A stretch of 64,000 bases of DNA from Leptolyngbya sp. FACHB-60 (GCF_014695775.1 NZ_JACJOX010000049.1:62001-126000); one strand, 5' to 3'. Shown: positions 1 through 9,676, counted from the stretch's first letter. The notes: generated from the letters alone by a model not told the origin. Translations and numbers: made by a program.

Positions 1-1
1 C

Positions 2-253
2 ATTGCTGTGGTCAAAGATGCGCTGCCAAACATGGCTGTGAAAAAGTCGGATGTAGTCCGGGCTGTAGTGGTTCGTACTAAGAAGGGCTTGCGTCGTAGC
101 AGTGGTATGAGTATTCGTTTTGACGACAACGCTGCCGTGATTATCAACCAAGACGGCAATCCCAAAGGCACTCGCGTATTTGGGCCAGTAGCCCGTGAGC
201 TGCGCGACAAAAACTTTACCAAGATTGTGTCGCTGGCACCGGAGGTTCTCTAA
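2..253 (+). CDS. rplN: 50S ribosomal protein L14 (uL14), 5'-truncated by window edge
   Basis: Large-subunit protein uL14, which sits near the GTPase-factor side of the 50S particle. The window opens inside the gene: the frame starts at base 2 and 83 codons remain of the usual ~122, so roughly the first 39 residues lie upstream. The conserved second half is clear ([16 protein letters not shown], then [14 protein letters not shown], ending SLAPEVL). The stop codon shares one base with the rplX start (TAATG), so the two are translationally coupled. First visible gene of the spc part of the S10/spc operon. Confidence 0.97.
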   Translation: MAVVKDALPNMAVKKSDVVRAVVVRTKKGLRRSSGMSIRFDDNAAVIINQDGNPKGTRVFGPVARELRDKNFTKIVSLAPEVL

Positions 254-600
254 TGGCAACAACAGCAAAGCAGGCCGTGCGCCATAAGGTGCATGTGCGG
301 AAAGGCGATACTGTTCAGGTAATTGCTGGACGCGATCGTGGCAAGGTGGGTGAAGTGCTTACCGTTATTCCTAAAACCAGTCAGGTGTTGGTGCAGGGCG
401 TAAATATCCGTACCAAACACGTTAAACCTCAGCAAGAGGGCGAATCGGGCCAGATCGTGACCCAGGAAGCCCCCATCCACAGCTCTAACGTCATGCTTTA
501 CTCCGAGAAAGAGAAGGTGGCCAGTCGAGTTGCTTACACCTTTACCGACGACGGTCGCAAGGTGCGGATGCTGAAAAAGACCGGTGAAATCATTGATTAA
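253..600 (+). CDS. rplX: 50S ribosomal protein L24 (uL24)
   Basis: Assembly-initiating 50S protein, 115 residues, normal for cyanobacteria. An N-terminal KOW motif is visible ([16 protein letters not shown], about residues 18-33), followed by the conserved [15 protein letters not shown]. The ATG overlaps the rplN stop by one base. Operon position between rplN and rplE matches the universal order. Confidence 0.97.
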   Translation: MATTAKQAVRHKVHVRKGDTVQVIAGRDRGKVGEVLTVIPKTSQVLVQGVNIRTKHVKPQQEGESGQIVTQEAPIHSSNVMLYSEKEKVASRVAYTFTDDGRKVRMLKKTGEIID

Positions 601-664
601 GGCTCTTAGTCTTACGCTCATCCTCTAGTCCTGACCAAGCCCAGGAAAGCGATAGAAACGACCC

Positions 665-1210
665 ATGACCGACCAGTTAAAGACCATATATAAAGACACC
701 GTTGTACCTAAACTGATGGAACAGTTTAAGTACGACAACATTCACCAAGTCCCCAAGGTGGTCAAGGTGACCGTCAACCGTGGCCTGGGTGAAGCGTCTC
801 AGAATGCCAAAGCGCTGGAGTCCTCTCTGAGCGAACTGGCTTTAATCACCGGTCAGCGTCCGGTGGTAACCCGCGCCAAAAAGGCGATCGCAGGGTTCAA
901 AATTCGTCAAGGCATGCCCGTAGGGATTATGGTCACCCTGCGCTCTGACCGCATGTACGCCTTTCTAAATCGCCTTATCAACCTGACCCTGCCCCGCATT
1001 CGCGACTTTCGCGGCATTAGCCCCAAGAGCTTCGATGGACGTGGCAACTACACTCTGGGTTTGCGAGAGCAGTTGATCTTTCCTGAAATTGACTACGACA
1101 GCATCGATCAAATTCGCGGTATGGATATCACCATTGTGACTACCGCCAGCACCGATGAAGAAGGCCGAGCGCTACTCAAGGAATTGGGTATGCCGTTCCG
1201 TGACAACTAA
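665..1210 (+). CDS. rplE: 50S ribosomal protein L5 (uL5)
   Basis: 5S rRNA-binding central-protuberance protein, 181 residues (family ~180). Recognised by [11 protein letters not shown] near the N terminus, [19 protein letters not shown] in the middle and the [20 protein letters not shown] segment. It follows rplX after 64 bases. No rpsN (S14) lies between this gene and rpsH, only 26 bases; this absence is normal in cyanobacteria and plastids. Confidence 0.97.
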   Translation: MTDQLKTIYKDTVVPKLMEQFKYDNIHQVPKVVKVTVNRGLGEASQNAKALESSLSELALITGQRPVVTRAKKAIAGFKIRQGMPVGIMVTLRSDRMYAFLNRLINLTLPRIRDFRGISPKSFDGRGNYTLGLREQLIFPEIDYDSIDQIRGMDITIVTTASTDEEGRALLKELGMPFRDN

Positions 1211-1236
1211 CACAGGTTTATACGCGTACTAGAACT

Positions 1237-1638
1237 ATGGCTGCTAACGACACAATTGCGGATATGTTGACTCGCATCAGAAATGCGAATCTGGCGCGGC
1301 ACCAAACTGTAGGTATTCCTTCTACCCGGATGACCCGGAGTATTGCAAAGGTGCTCAAGGAAGAAGGGTTTATCACGGACTACTCGGAAACTACTGTCGA
1401 AGAGCGTCCTCAATTAGTGGTCGCCCTCAAGTACAAGGGCAAGACTCGTCAGCCCATCATTCGCAACCTTACTCGCGTTAGCAAGCCCGGTTTGCGCGTG
1501 TATTCCAACCGAAAAGAGCTACCTCGGGTGCTGGGGGGCATTGGCATTGCGATTGTTTCCACCTCTAGCGGAATCATGACTGACCGCGATGCCCGTCGCC
1601 AGGGTATTGGTGGCGAAGTGCTTTGTTATGTCTGGTAG
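1237..1638 (+). CDS. rpsH: 30S ribosomal protein S8 (uS8)
   Basis: Small-subunit primary assembly protein that binds the central domain of 16S rRNA. 133 residues, family-typical. Begins [17 protein letters not shown] and ends with the conserved S8 signature [19 protein letters not shown] then GGEVLCYVW. Operon member between rplE and rplF. Confidence 0.97.
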   Translation: MAANDTIADMLTRIRNANLARHQTVGIPSTRMTRSIAKVLKEEGFITDYSETTVEERPQLVVALKYKGKTRQPIIRNLTRVSKPGLRVYSNRKELPRVLGGIGIAIVSTSSGIMTDRDARRQGIGGEVLCYVW

Positions 1639-1719
1639 GTAGCTAAATAGCGATGTTGTTAGCTGACGGCTAGTCATCAAGGGCGTTATCGAGTGCTAAG
1701 GATTTAGGAGTTTTGCATC

Positions 1720-2259
1720 ATGTCACGTATTGGCAAACGGCCAATCCCAGTCCCGGCTAAAGTGTCAATTGTAATTGACGGTCAGGACATTCAGGTTAAA
1801 GGGCCTAAGGGCGAGTTGTCTCGTACCCTGCCCAGCGGAGTAATGGTGGTTCAGGATGGGGAAACCGTTCTGGTCAACCGCAAAGATGATTCTCGTCTGG
1901 CCCGCGAGCGCCACGGTCTCTGCCGCACCCTAGTGGCTAATATGGTTGAGGGAGTTTCGAACGGCTACCAAAAGCGCCTAGAAATCCAGGGTATTGGTTA
2001 TCGGGCACAGGTGCAGGGTCGTAACTTGAACCTCAGCCTAGGGTACAGCCACCCTGTTATATTTGAACCCCCTGCCGGTATTGAGTTCGTAGTCGAAAAC
2101 AACACCAATGTCATCATCAGCGGTATCGACAAAGAATTAGTTGGTAACATTGCCGCTAGCATTCGGGCGAGCCGACCCCCGGAACCCTACAAGGGTAAAG
2201 GTGTGCGCTATGCCGGTGAGCAGGTCAGACGTAAGGCCGGTAAGTCAGGGAAGAAATAA
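1720..2259 (+). CDS. rplF: 50S ribosomal protein L6 (uL6)
   Basis: 50S protein near the sarcin-ricin loop, 179 residues, built of two duplicated L6 domains. Begins [15 protein letters not shown]. The C-terminal signature [15 protein letters not shown] followed by [10 protein letters not shown] is intact. A GGAG Shine-Dalgarno site sits about 10 bases before the ATG. The gap to rplR is only three bases. Confidence 0.97.
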   Translation: MSRIGKRPIPVPAKVSIVIDGQDIQVKGPKGELSRTLPSGVMVVQDGETVLVNRKDDSRLARERHGLCRTLVANMVEGVSNGYQKRLEIQGIGYRAQVQGRNLNLSLGYSHPVIFEPPAGIEFVVENNTNVIISGIDKELVGNIAASIRASRPPEPYKGKGVRYAGEQVRRKAGKSGKK

Positions 2260-2262
2260 GTC

Positions 2263-2622
2263 ATGAAAGCAAGTCGTAAAGAATTAACCCGTCGCCGTCA
2301 CGTCCGCATTCGCCGCCGCGTGTTTGGCACCTCTGAACGGCCTCGGTTAGCCGTGTTTCGTTCAAACCAGCATATTTATGCCCAGATTATTGACGATACG
2401 GCTCACCATACCCTAGTGGCTGCATCAACAGTTGAGCCTGACGTTTTGAAGGATGAGTCAGGAGCTACTCAGGACTCAGCTGCTGTAGTCGGCAAATTGT
2501 TGGCTGAGCGCGCGCTAGAGGCTGGCATTACTCAAGTTGTCTTTGACCGAGGCGGTAAGTTATATCACGGGCGAGTAGCGGCTCTGGCTCAGGCCGCCCG
2601 TGAAGCAGGCTTGAGCCTTTAG
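2263..2622 (+). CDS. rplR: 50S ribosomal protein L18 (uL18)
   Basis: 5S rRNA-binding protein, 119 residues. A very basic N terminus ([20 protein letters not shown]) leads into the conserved [20 protein letters not shown] and the C-terminal [17 protein letters not shown]. Starts three bases after rplF. Confidence 0.97.
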   Translation: MKASRKELTRRRHVRIRRRVFGTSERPRLAVFRSNQHIYAQIIDDTAHHTLVAASTVEPDVLKDESGATQDSAAVVGKLLAERALEAGITQVVFDRGGKLYHGRVAALAQAAREAGLSL

Positions 2623-2688
2623 GCCGAGCGTGATTGTCGGATGAAAAGCACCTAATTTTGCTTGATGTAAACAAGGCTGGGGAAAGGT

Positions 2689-3210
2689 ATGGCAAACCGT
2701 CGCAAAGAAGCGCGTACTAAAGAAAAGAAGACCGATTGGCAGGAGCGCGTCGTTCAAATTCGTCGTGTGACTAAGGTGGTAAAGGGAGGTAAAAAACTTA
2801 GCTTCCGTGCCATTGTGGTTGTCGGCAATGAGAAAGGCCAGGTCGGCGTTGGCGTTGGTAAGGCCGGTGACGTCATTGGCGCTGTTAAGAAAGGCGTAGC
2901 CGATGGCAAAAAGCATTTGGTAGATGTGCCTCTAACTCGTTCTTATTCCATTCCCCATCCCTCTAACGGGATTGGCGGTGGTGCTAAGGTATTTATGCGC
3001 CCTGCTGCCCCTGGTACTGGGGTAATCGCTGGTGGTGCTGTACGCACGGTGCTCGAACTGGCTGGGGTGCGGAATGTCCTAGCTAAGCAGTTAGGTTCTA
3101 ACAACCCCCTCAACAATGCTCGGGCTGCCGCAGATGCCCTAGCTTCACTGCGCACTTTTGCTGACGTAGCTGAAGAGCGGGATATCCCGGTTGAAAGCCT
3201 CTACATTTAA
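2689..3210 (+). CDS. rpsE: 30S ribosomal protein S5 (uS5)
   Basis: Small-subunit protein with a role in decoding accuracy, 173 residues. An N-terminal double-stranded RNA-binding domain ([20 protein letters not shown]) is followed by the S5 C-terminal domain with [16 protein letters not shown] and [25 protein letters not shown] Shine-Dalgarno stretch precedes the ATG. No rpmD (L30) follows, as is usual in cyanobacteria. Confidence 0.97.
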   Translation: MANRRKEARTKEKKTDWQERVVQIRRVTKVVKGGKKLSFRAIVVVGNEKGQVGVGVGKAGDVIGAVKKGVADGKKHLVDVPLTRSYSIPHPSNGIGGGAKVFMRPAAPGTGVIAGGAVRTVLELAGVRNVLAKQLGSNNPLNNARAAADALASLRTFADVAEERDIPVESLYI

Positions 3211-3246
3211 TTCATTTCGGTATCGCTGTTTTTATTTTCCTCAGCC

Positions 3247-3693
3247 ATGAGAATCAACGACGCACAACCACAAGTCGGCTCTAAGCGCCGCCGTCGCCGC
3301 GTCGGTCGCGGTATTTCTGCCGGCCAGGGCGCGAGCTGTGGCTTTGGCATGCGAGGTCAAAAGTCTCGTTCGGGTAGCGGTACTCGACCCGGCTTTGAGG
3401 GTGGCCAAATGCCCCTCTATCGGCGCATTCCTAAGCTCAAGCACTTTCCTCTGGTCAATCAGAAAGAGTACACCATTATCAACGTTAAAGGGCTAGCTGA
3501 TCTGGCCGCAGGAACTGACGTATCGCTTGAGTCGCTGCTCGAAGCAGGCATATTGACCACCAATGACGGTCCTTTGAAGGTGCTGGGCCATGGTGAAGTC
3601 AGTGTGGCCCTGAATGTCAAAGCGGCGGCGTTTACTCAGTCTGCTAAAGAGAAAATTGAGCAAGCTGGCGGTACATGGGAAGTCGTCGCATAG
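3247..3693 (+). CDS. rplO: 50S ribosomal protein L15 (uL15)
   Basis: Late-assembly 50S protein, 148 residues. The N-terminal half has the Gly/Arg-rich RNA-binding tail typical of L15 ([20 protein letters not shown], then [20 protein letters not shown]). The rest is the globular L15 domain with [12 protein letters not shown]. Followed after 110 bases by secY, the classical order. Confidence 0.97.
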   Translation: MRINDAQPQVGSKRRRRRVGRGISAGQGASCGFGMRGQKSRSGSGTRPGFEGGQMPLYRRIPKLKHFPLVNQKEYTIINVKGLADLAAGTDVSLESLLEAGILTTNDGPLKVLGHGEVSVALNVKAAAFTQSAKEKIEQAGGTWEVVA

Positions 3694-3803
3694 CAAGATG
3701 ACTCGCTCATCCCTTAGACTAGATCTAGGGACTGTAACCATAGATTCTGTGGTTATTTACTACCGTCAATGTATTGCTAAATGTAGGCCTGAGGTACTGT
3801 TGC

Positions 3804-5117
3804 ATGGTCGTAAGTCGGGGTAAAAATCCAAGCGCGCAGGAAACATTTATGCAAATGGCTCAGGCTGCTGGCCTGCGCAGTCGTTTGCTGGTGACCCTAG
3901 GGCTGCTGGTACTAGTTAGATTAGGGATTTTTATTCCGGTACCGGGTATTGATCGCCAAGCTTTTGCTGCATCCATTCAATCGGGCAGTCTAGCTGGCTT
4001 TGTAGGCTTTTTAGATATCTTTGTGGGGGGCGGTCTGTCCGCCCTGGGTATCTTTGCCTTAGGGATTTTGCCCTTTATCAACGCTTCGATCATTATGCAG
4101 CTGCTGACGGCGGCTCTGCCTCAGTTAGAAGATCTGCAAAAGAATGAAGGGGAGGCTGGACGGCGCAAGATTTCCCAAATTACTCGCTATGTAGCCTTAG
4201 GCTGGGCAATTTTGCAGAGTACGTTGCTGTCGTCCTTCTTGCTGTATCAGTTTGCAGAAGTCCCCGGCCCTGCGTTTGTGGCCCAGACGGTGATTGCTCT
4301 GACGGCTGGCTCGATGTTTGTGATGTGGGTGGGTGAGTTAATCACCGAGCGTGGTATTGGTAACGGTGCTTCGCTGCTGATTTTCTTGAACATTGTGTCT
4401 ACTCTCCCTCGATCTTTAGGGCAGACTATTGAGTTGGCACAGAGCGGCGATCGCGGCCTGGTGGGCGGCATTATTATTTTGATGCTTGCCTTTCTGGCGA
4501 TGATTGTAGGAATTGTCTTTGTGCAGGAGGGAACTCGCCGCATTCCCATTATTTCTGCTCGTCGCCAAGTGGGCCGCAAGCTCTATTTAGAGCAAAGCAA
4601 TTATCTGCCTCTGCGCCTCAACCAAGGCGGCGTTATGCCAATTATTTTTGCCTCTGCGGTGCTGGTGCTGCCGATTTCGTTGACCCAGTACATCACCAAC
4701 CCTGGATTCAGTCAGTTTGTGAATAACTACCTGAATCCAACTTCTCTGTTCTATGTTTCGCTTTACCTGGTTCTGATTCTCTTCTTTAGCTATTTCTATT
4801 CGTCTTTGGTGATGAATCCAGACGATGTATCTCGCAACTTGAAGAAGATGGGGGCTAGCATTCCCGGCATTCGTCCGGGCAAAGCGACCACTGAGTACAT
4901 TAGCCGTATTTTGAACCGGTTGACTTTCCTGGGCGCTGTTTTTCTGGGTATGGTTGCGGTTGTCCCCAGTGCTGTGGAGAGTTTGACTCGAGTGCAAACC
5001 TTTAGGGGCTTTGGAGCTACTTCTCTACTGATTCTGGTAGGTGTTGCAATTGACACTGCTAAGCAGATTCAGACCTACGTAATCTCCCAACGCTACGAAG
5101 GGATGGTGAAGCAGTAG
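3804..5117 (+). CDS. secY: Preprotein translocase subunit SecY
   Basis: Channel subunit of the SecYEG translocon, in both plasma and thylakoid membranes of cyanobacteria. 437 residues with about ten hydrophobic helices, including [20 protein letters not shown] near the N terminus and the conserved [15 protein letters not shown] loop. An upstream in-frame start at 3774 exists, but [20 protein letters not shown] is the usual cyanobacterial SecY beginning, so I chose ATG 3804. The stop overlaps the adk GTG by one base. Its partner secE is also in this window, at 32467-32712. Confidence 0.96.
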   Translation: MVVSRGKNPSAQETFMQMAQAAGLRSRLLVTLGLLVLVRLGIFIPVPGIDRQAFAASIQSGSLAGFVGFLDIFVGGGLSALGIFALGILPFINASIIMQLLTAALPQLEDLQKNEGEAGRRKISQITRYVALGWAILQSTLLSSFLLYQFAEVPGPAFVAQTVIALTAGSMFVMWVGELITERGIGNGASLLIFLNIVSTLPRSLGQTIELAQSGDRGLVGGIIILMLAFLAMIVGIVFVQEGTRRIPIISARRQVGRKLYLEQSNYLPLRLNQGGVMPIIFASAVLVLPISLTQYITNPGFSQFVNNYLNPTSLFYVSLYLVLILFFSYFYSSLVMNPDDVSRNLKKMGASIPGIRPGKATTEYISRILNRLTFLGAVFLGMVAVVPSAVESLTRVQTFRGFGATSLLILVGVAIDTAKQIQTYVISQRYEGMVKQ

Positions 5118-5671
5118 TGACTCGACTTATTTTTCTGGGTCCGCCGGGGGCGGGCAAGGGCACCCAGGCTTTGCTGCTTGCTAAGGACTGCGAGGTTCCT
5201 CACATTTCTACTGGGGATATTCTACGGTCGGCGGTGGCGGTGGGTAGTGAGCTAGGCCAAAAAGCAGAGCAGTATATGAGTGCCGGTGAACTGGTGCCTG
5301 ACGAGCTGATCTTGAACTTAATCCAGGAGCGGTTGGGGCAGGACGATACCCAAGCAGGTTGGCTGCTGGACGGTTTTCCTCGCAATGTGCCCCAGGCTGA
5401 ATTTTTGCAGAAGCTGCTGGAGCAGATTGAACAGCCTGTTGACTTTGTGGTGAACCTGGATGTTGAGGACGACGTGATTGTTGCCCGCCTGCTGCAGCGG
5501 GGGCGTGACGACGATGAAGAGTCGGTGATTCTCAATCGGCTTCAGGTATACCGTGAGCAGACGGAACCGCTAATTGACTTTTATCGAAGCCGCCAGCAGT
5601 TGGTGTCGGTGGATGGTAATCAAACTATGGACGTAGTTCATGCTGACCTAAAGCGCCTAGTGATCGAGTAG
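5117..5671 (+). CDS. adk: Adenylate kinase
   Basis: Interconverts ATP + AMP and 2 ADP in the cytoplasm. 184 residues. P-loop [10 protein letters not shown] at residues 8-17, AMP-site GDILRSAV, and [14 protein letters not shown]. The lid is the short form: after LLQRGRDDD the chain goes straight to VILNRLQVY without a zinc-binding insert. The start is GTG and shares one base with the secY stop (TAGTG). secY-adk-infA is the standard order. Confidence 0.96.
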   Translation: MTRLIFLGPPGAGKGTQALLLAKDCEVPHISTGDILRSAVAVGSELGQKAEQYMSAGELVPDELILNLIQERLGQDDTQAGWLLDGFPRNVPQAEFLQKLLEQIEQPVDFVVNLDVEDDVIVARLLQRGRDDDEESVILNRLQVYREQTEPLIDFYRSRQQLVSVDGNQTMDVVHADLKRLVIE

Positions 5672-5728
5672 TTACTGGGGTTATGCTAGAGTTCAGCCTG
5701 TTGATTGTGTACTGAGGGAGAGTTCAGC

Positions 5729-5953
5729 TTGTCTAAGCAAGACCTAATTGAAATGGAGGGTACCATTACTGAATCGTTGCCGAACGCGATGTTTCGGGTT
5801 GATTTGGATAATGGGTTTAACGTATTAGCCCACATTTCTGGGAAGATTCGTCGTAATTACATCAAGATTTTGCCAGGCGATCGCGTCAAGGTAGAGCTTA
5901 CCCCCTACGACCTTACCAAGGGTCGCATTACCTATCGTCTCCGCAAGAAGTAG
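5729..5953 (+). CDS. infA: Translation initiation factor IF-1
   Basis: 74-residue OB-fold factor that blocks the 30S A site during initiation. The mature cyanobacterial sequence [19 protein letters not shown] follows a TTG codon at 5729, preceded by GAGGGAGAG at 5714-5722. I therefore take TTG as the start rather than the longer in-frame 5705. The ending [10 protein letters not shown] is intact. In most cyanobacteria rpmJ, rpsM, rpsK, rpoA and rplQ follow. Here the next gene is on the other strand and its stop codon lies five bases away. Confidence 0.95.
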   Translation: MSKQDLIEMEGTITESLPNAMFRVDLDNGFNVLAHISGKIRRNYIKILPGDRVKVELTPYDLTKGRITYRLRKK

Positions 5954-5958
5954 CCTGA

Positions 5959-7002
5959 TCAAGCCAAGATGGGTGTCAATAGTTTGTTGGCCCCTGTGCG
6001 GAAGATGTCTGCACAGGGAAGTTTTGTTTGGGCTTCGACCGACTGAATGGCCTCCTCGGCAGCTGCTGCGGTTAGGTGACCAGTGTTGAGGGCGATCGCG
6101 ACTACCTTCGCCGGGTAAAACGCCCCTGCTGCCGTCGTTACCTGTTCATACAGTGCTATTACGCTGGGCAGGTCGGGGATTTTGACGGTGGGGAAATTCT
6201 GAATATGGGTTTGCCCAGCTCGGTGTACTAGTACCAGATGGGTGGGTTGGGTACCCCGCAGCAGAGGCAGCGTAGCGGTCGAGGCCGGGTTAAGTAGCGA
6301 TCCCTGACCTTCCACAAAGACGAAGTCGTGATAAGGGCCATGGTGCATGAGCTGCTGTTCGACGGCTCCTGACGCGTAATCAACCCGGATAGCATCTAGC
6401 GGCACGCCGTCATCCCCCAACATGAGGTTGGTTTGACCCGTGGCAATTACCTTAGATCGCAATCCTCGCTGGAGGCAGGCGCGGTGCAACTCTAAAGTTG
6501 CCGACATTTTGCCCACAGACATATCGGTACCTACGGTCAGAATGCGCTTGCAGTTTAGCTGACTGGCTTGCCCGCTCCCCACAGTCAGGCCTTCCGGTTC
6601 CTGGCGTACGTCCCAAATCCACTGGTAGTCTCTTATCCAGGGCTGGAGTGCCGGGTGTTTGGCCATTGGGGTATGGAGGCCGTTGACGATACTCAGCCCT
6701 GCCTTGACCGCCTGCTCAATTTCTTGAAACCAGGCATCGGGCAGCTTGCCACCGGAGGGAGCGATGCCGATCGCTAGCACATCTGGGGTGTAAGTCAGGG
6801 CCTTGGTGAGCGATTCAACCACGGGGATCGGCTTGTCGATACCAGTGAGGTCATGGAGCGATCGCCCCGCCGCCTGGTAATCAATTACTGCCACAATCCG
6901 CGATTGGCTAAAGCGCAGCAGGGCCTGGCCCGTCTTACCCATGGTGCTCTGGGTGCCCTCGTGCATAAGTAGGGCAATGCGACTATCGGGCGTGAGGTGC
7001 AT
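5959..7002 (-). CDS. DUF1611 family protein, DgcN-like (putative D-glutamate N-acetyltransferase)
   Basis: 347 residues. The N-terminal third is a Rossmann-like domain; the C-terminal part is a P-loop-like domain with TVGTDMSVGKMSATLELHRA and ATGQTNLMLGDDGVPLDAIR. This is the DUF1611 family, whose characterised member DgcN acetylates D-glutamate in marine bacteria. The start is ATG 7002; a TTG at 7014 is also in frame. It overlaps the end of the epimerase gene by 20 bases, so the two are surely co-translated. Family assignment is fairly firm; substrate is inferred from the pairing. Confidence 0.75.
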   Translation of the reverse strand: MHLTPDSRIALLMHEGTQSTMGKTGQALLRFSQSRIVAVIDYQAAGRSLHDLTGIDKPIPVVESLTKALTYTPDVLAIGIAPSGGKLPDAWFQEIEQAVKAGLSIVNGLHTPMAKHPALQPWIRDYQWIWDVRQEPEGLTVGSGQASQLNCKRILTVGTDMSVGKMSATLELHRACLQRGLRSKVIATGQTNLMLGDDGVPLDAIRVDYASGAVEQQLMHHGPYHDFVFVEGQGSLLNPASTATLPLLRGTQPTHLVLVHRAGQTHIQNFPTVKIPDLPSVIALYEQVTTAAGAFYPAKVVAIALNTGHLTAAAAEEAIQSVEAQTKLPCADIFRTGANKLLTPILA

Positions 7003-8038
7003 AGCTAAGTCCAAGTCCAGGATGGGTGGAGGGGAGTAGGTGTCCGTCAGCTAGGGTAAGGCCACTGAAGGGGTCGTCCAGTAGATTTAGGTGGCTATCG
7101 AGGTCGAGATAGTCGGCTAAGGGTGAGAGCTGAGCCATGGCCCCATTCGCCAGGCTGCTGTCTGAATAGCAGCCAAACATGACCTGAAGGCCGCAGGCCC
7201 GCGCAGTGTGAATTATCCGCAGGGCCTCGGTCAGTCCTCCGGCTTTCATCAACTTAATGTTAATGCCATCGACTAAATCTGCTAGGCGAGGAATATCCGA
7301 ACTGTTGAAGCAGCTCTCATCTACAAAAATTGGCAGTGGCGAGTCCTGCTTGAGCTTGGCTAAATCGGCATCCTGGCTTACGGGTAGGGGTTGCTCTAGA
7401 TGAGTGACGCGGCGATCGCTCAGCCAATCCGCCATTTGCCTGGCTTCCTCTAGTTTCCAGCCGCCGTTGGCATCGACGCTAAGGCTGACGGTGGTGGGGA
7501 TATGGTCATAGATGGCTTGAAACATAGCTTGGTCAGCTTCAATTCCGTGGGGACTACCAAGCTTCACCTTAAGGGCGCGGGCGGAGGTTTGCTGTAGCCA
7601 ATCCTGCGATCGCTGCTGCGCGGCCTCGGGTGATGAAATGCCAACGGTAACTGACGTCGGCTGAATGCGCCCTAAATCTAGTCCCAGCAGCCGCCAAATG
7701 GGCTGCCCGACTAACTTACCGCACCAGTCCCACAGCGCTACGTCGAGTGCGGCGCGGGTAGCCGAGTGGAGAGATAACGCAGCAATAACGGCCTCAATGG
7801 CCTGGCGTTCTAACGGATGGTAAGGCGATACGGCCGTCTGCAAGCGAACAATGTCTGCTTGCAAGGTGTCCAACGTTTGTCGGTGAGTGCCGATGGAAAA
7901 AGGAGCCGCTTCCCCCCAGCCTTCTATGCCCTCAGCGCTGAGCTTGAGCCAGAGATTGGTCGATTGGGCCGTGGTGCCGCGACTGATAGTGAGCGGTACA
8001 CGTTTGTGAACAGTAAACGGCTGACAGGTAATTTCCAT
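6983..8038 (-). CDS. Enolase-superfamily dipeptide epimerase / N-acetyl-glutamate racemase (DgcA- or YcjG-like)
   Basis: 351 residues. Muconate-lactonizing subgroup of the enolase superfamily. The KxK catalytic lysine motif (ALKVKLGSP), metal ligands in SVDANGGWK, THLEQPL and VDESCF, and the second catalytic lysine in GINIKLMKAGG are all visible. It could be an L-Ala-D/L-Glu epimerase for murein peptide recycling, or the DgcA partner that racemises N-acetyl-D-glutamate. Tight overlap with the DUF1611 gene favours the second. ATG 8038 was chosen over 8077 because MEITCQPFTVHKRVPL matches the family N terminus. Confidence 0.8.
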   Translation of the reverse strand: MEITCQPFTVHKRVPLTISRGTTAQSTNLWLKLSAEGIEGWGEAAPFSIGTHRQTLDTLQADIVRLQTAVSPYHPLERQAIEAVIAALSLHSATRAALDVALWDWCGKLVGQPIWRLLGLDLGRIQPTSVTVGISSPEAAQQRSQDWLQQTSARALKVKLGSPHGIEADQAMFQAIYDHIPTTVSLSVDANGGWKLEEARQMADWLSDRRVTHLEQPLPVSQDADLAKLKQDSPLPIFVDESCFNSSDIPRLADLVDGINIKLMKAGGLTEALRIIHTARACGLQVMFGCYSDSSLANGAMAQLSPLADYLDLDSHLNLLDDPFSGLTLADGHLLPSTHPGLGLSYAPHAR

Positions 8039-8266
8039 ACAGGTGGTAGCTAGCTTGGGGGCGGTACTTGACAGCACCGTAGGTCAACGCTGAAGCAGCG
8101 CAATTGGCTTACGGAGCTGCCCTCAGTTCAGCAGTTATGCCGCTGATGGTTGGGCTGGCTGAGTTTTGATGCCATGCTACTGCATCCAACTTGCAGAGGG
8201 CTGCGTACCGGGTATGAGTCTTCACCAAAGAGACTTTTAGCCGTTTGTTAAATGGAATGAAGCGTT

Positions 8267-8926
8267 ATGTTGAGAGAACGAAAGCATCTGCGCAATAGCT
8301 TAATTGCCCTAGCGACCTGTCTGTTTGTAACAGTACTGTACTCCCCTATGCTGGGCCGGGTGATGGCTCAGTCGCCGCTGGTAACCCCCGCGACTGTGGC
8401 AACAACTTCCTGGTCTGGCGCCCCCAGTGACACCTTTGCCCTAGGAGAACAGATTGATGCAAACCTCGCGGCGGCAACGGCTCCCCTGCTCGCTCAGGGC
8501 TTGAATGAGCCCATCGTTACCTATATAGCCATGCTCAGCGGTCAGAATGTTGTACCCAAAGCGGCTAAAACCGATTCTCGTGGAGTGGTTGGGGCTGCCT
8601 TATCTGGCAATCGCTTGGTGGTGCGCGGCAGCTTTCGGGAGCTGAGCAGTGTCCCGCGCGACTATGCCACCGATCCGCTCGATCCGCCCAACCCCAGCAT
8701 TACCTCGGCATTTCACGTCCACCGAGGTAGCTCTAGCGAAAACGGGCCATTTCAGTACGCTCTAAATGTCACCATGAATGCCAACGGCCGCGGGGGCAGC
8801 GCCATGGGCGACTACACCCTCACGCCTGAACAGCTTCAGGCGCTGCAAAACGGCATGCTGTATATCGATTTCCACACTACTCGCTACCGGGCTGGCGAAC
8901 TGCGGGGCATTTTAATGCCTGCCTAG
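8267..8926 (+). CDS. Secreted CHRD-domain protein
   Basis: 219 residues. A hydrophobic signal segment (LIALATCLFVTVLYSPMLGR) is followed by a signal-peptidase-like MAQS site, so the product is exported. The C-terminal ~120 residues form a CHRD domain: YIAMLSGQNVVPKAAKTDSRG, SAFHVHRGSSSENG and the terminal IDFHTTRYRAGELRGILMP. CHRD proteins are extracellular or surface proteins of uncertain function. It stands just upstream of a sigma/anti-sigma pair, suggesting it belongs to, or is a target of, that envelope regulon. Confidence 0.85.
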   Translation: MLRERKHLRNSLIALATCLFVTVLYSPMLGRVMAQSPLVTPATVATTSWSGAPSDTFALGEQIDANLAAATAPLLAQGLNEPIVTYIAMLSGQNVVPKAAKTDSRGVVGAALSGNRLVVRGSFRELSSVPRDYATDPLDPPNPSITSAFHVHRGSSSENGPFQYALNVTMNANGRGGSAMGDYTLTPEQLQALQNGMLYIDFHTTRYRAGELRGILMPA

Positions 8927-8947
8927 GCAAACGTCAGGCGCTCTATT

Positions 8948-8988
8948 CCTGTTGAGTTGTGGCTGGGCATCAGCCACAACTCAACAGG
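8948..8988. repeat. Perfect 18-bp inverted repeat (hairpin) between CHRD gene and sigma gene
   Basis: Left arm 8948-8965 and right arm 8971-8988 are exact reverse complements, with a 5-base loop (GGCAT). It begins 22 bases after the CHRD stop. No T-run follows on the + strand (ACAGCAGC), so it is a stable mRNA hairpin rather than a textbook intrinsic terminator. A candidate GTG start for the sigma gene at 8959 would lie inside the hairpin, which argues for the later start. Confidence 0.9.
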
Positions 8989-9090
8989 ACAGCAGCAGAC
9001 CCAAATCATGGCATTGTAATAGAACAACGACTGCGGTACGATGCGCCCTCCAGCCGCGATGCCGGGTCTAGTTCTGAGCATCCTGTGGAT

Positions 9091-9672
9091 ATGGATTTTG
9101 ATCGATTGACCTTGCCTGAAGCTGGAGTGCCCACGGATGCAGACCTTTGGTTAGCTTTAAAGTCGGGGCAAACTAACGCCCTTGGCCCTGTGTACGATCG
9201 CCACGGTGGATTGGTCTACGGCATTGCTCTCAAGGTGCTAGGCCACACCCAGGAAGCCGAAGACCTGACCCAAGATATTTTTGTCAAGCTACAGTCAACG
9301 GCCTATGATCCCCAGCGAGGCTCGTTGCGCACGTTCTTGGCCATACTGACGCGATCGCGCGCCATTGATCGCCTGCGATCGCGTCAAGTGGCTCGGGCTG
9401 CGGTGGAACGCCTTCAGTCTATCCAGACAATGCCCTTAGCCCATACACCAGATGAAGCTCTAGTCCGGACCGAGCGTGCCCAAGATATCCAGACTGCTCT
9501 GGCCGAACTCTCTGAGAGTCAGCAAAAGATTTTGCGCCTAGCCTACTACGAAGGGCTATCCCAGTCGACCATTGCCGAACAGCTCGATACCCCCTTGGGC
9601 ACTGTCAAAACTCATTCTCGTCGAGGTCTGCTGAGGCTACGACAAATTCTCCAAGAGCGTTGGGGTAACTAG
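9091..9672 (+). CDS. RNA polymerase ECF-type sigma factor (SigK-like)
   Basis: 193 residues from ATG 9091. Region 2 is visible as DRHGGLVYGIALKVLGHTQE, AEDLTQDIFVKL and RTFLAILTRSRAIDRLRSRQ. Region 4 is LAELSESQQKILRLAYYEGL, then a helix-turn-helix SQSTIAEQLDTPLGTVKTHS. The next gene, four bases later, is an anti-sigma factor, the standard arrangement for an ECF sigma held inactive at the membrane. Earlier in-frame starts (GTG 8959, GTG 9085) exist; 8959 lies in a hairpin. Confidence 0.88.
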   Translation: MDFDRLTLPEAGVPTDADLWLALKSGQTNALGPVYDRHGGLVYGIALKVLGHTQEAEDLTQDIFVKLQSTAYDPQRGSLRTFLAILTRSRAIDRLRSRQVARAAVERLQSIQTMPLAHTPDEALVRTERAQDIQTALAELSESQQKILRLAYYEGLSQSTIAEQLDTPLGTVKTHSRRGLLRLRQILQERWGN

Positions 9673-9676
9673 CACC

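Noticed and set aside
3774-3803. Upstream start for SecY at 3774
   Set aside because: The ten extra residues are unlike cyanobacterial SecY, which begins MVVSRGK at 3804.
8959-9090. Longer N terminus for the ECF sigma factor from GTG 8959
   Set aside because: The start would lie inside a perfect 18-bp hairpin and the added residues are not sigma-like.
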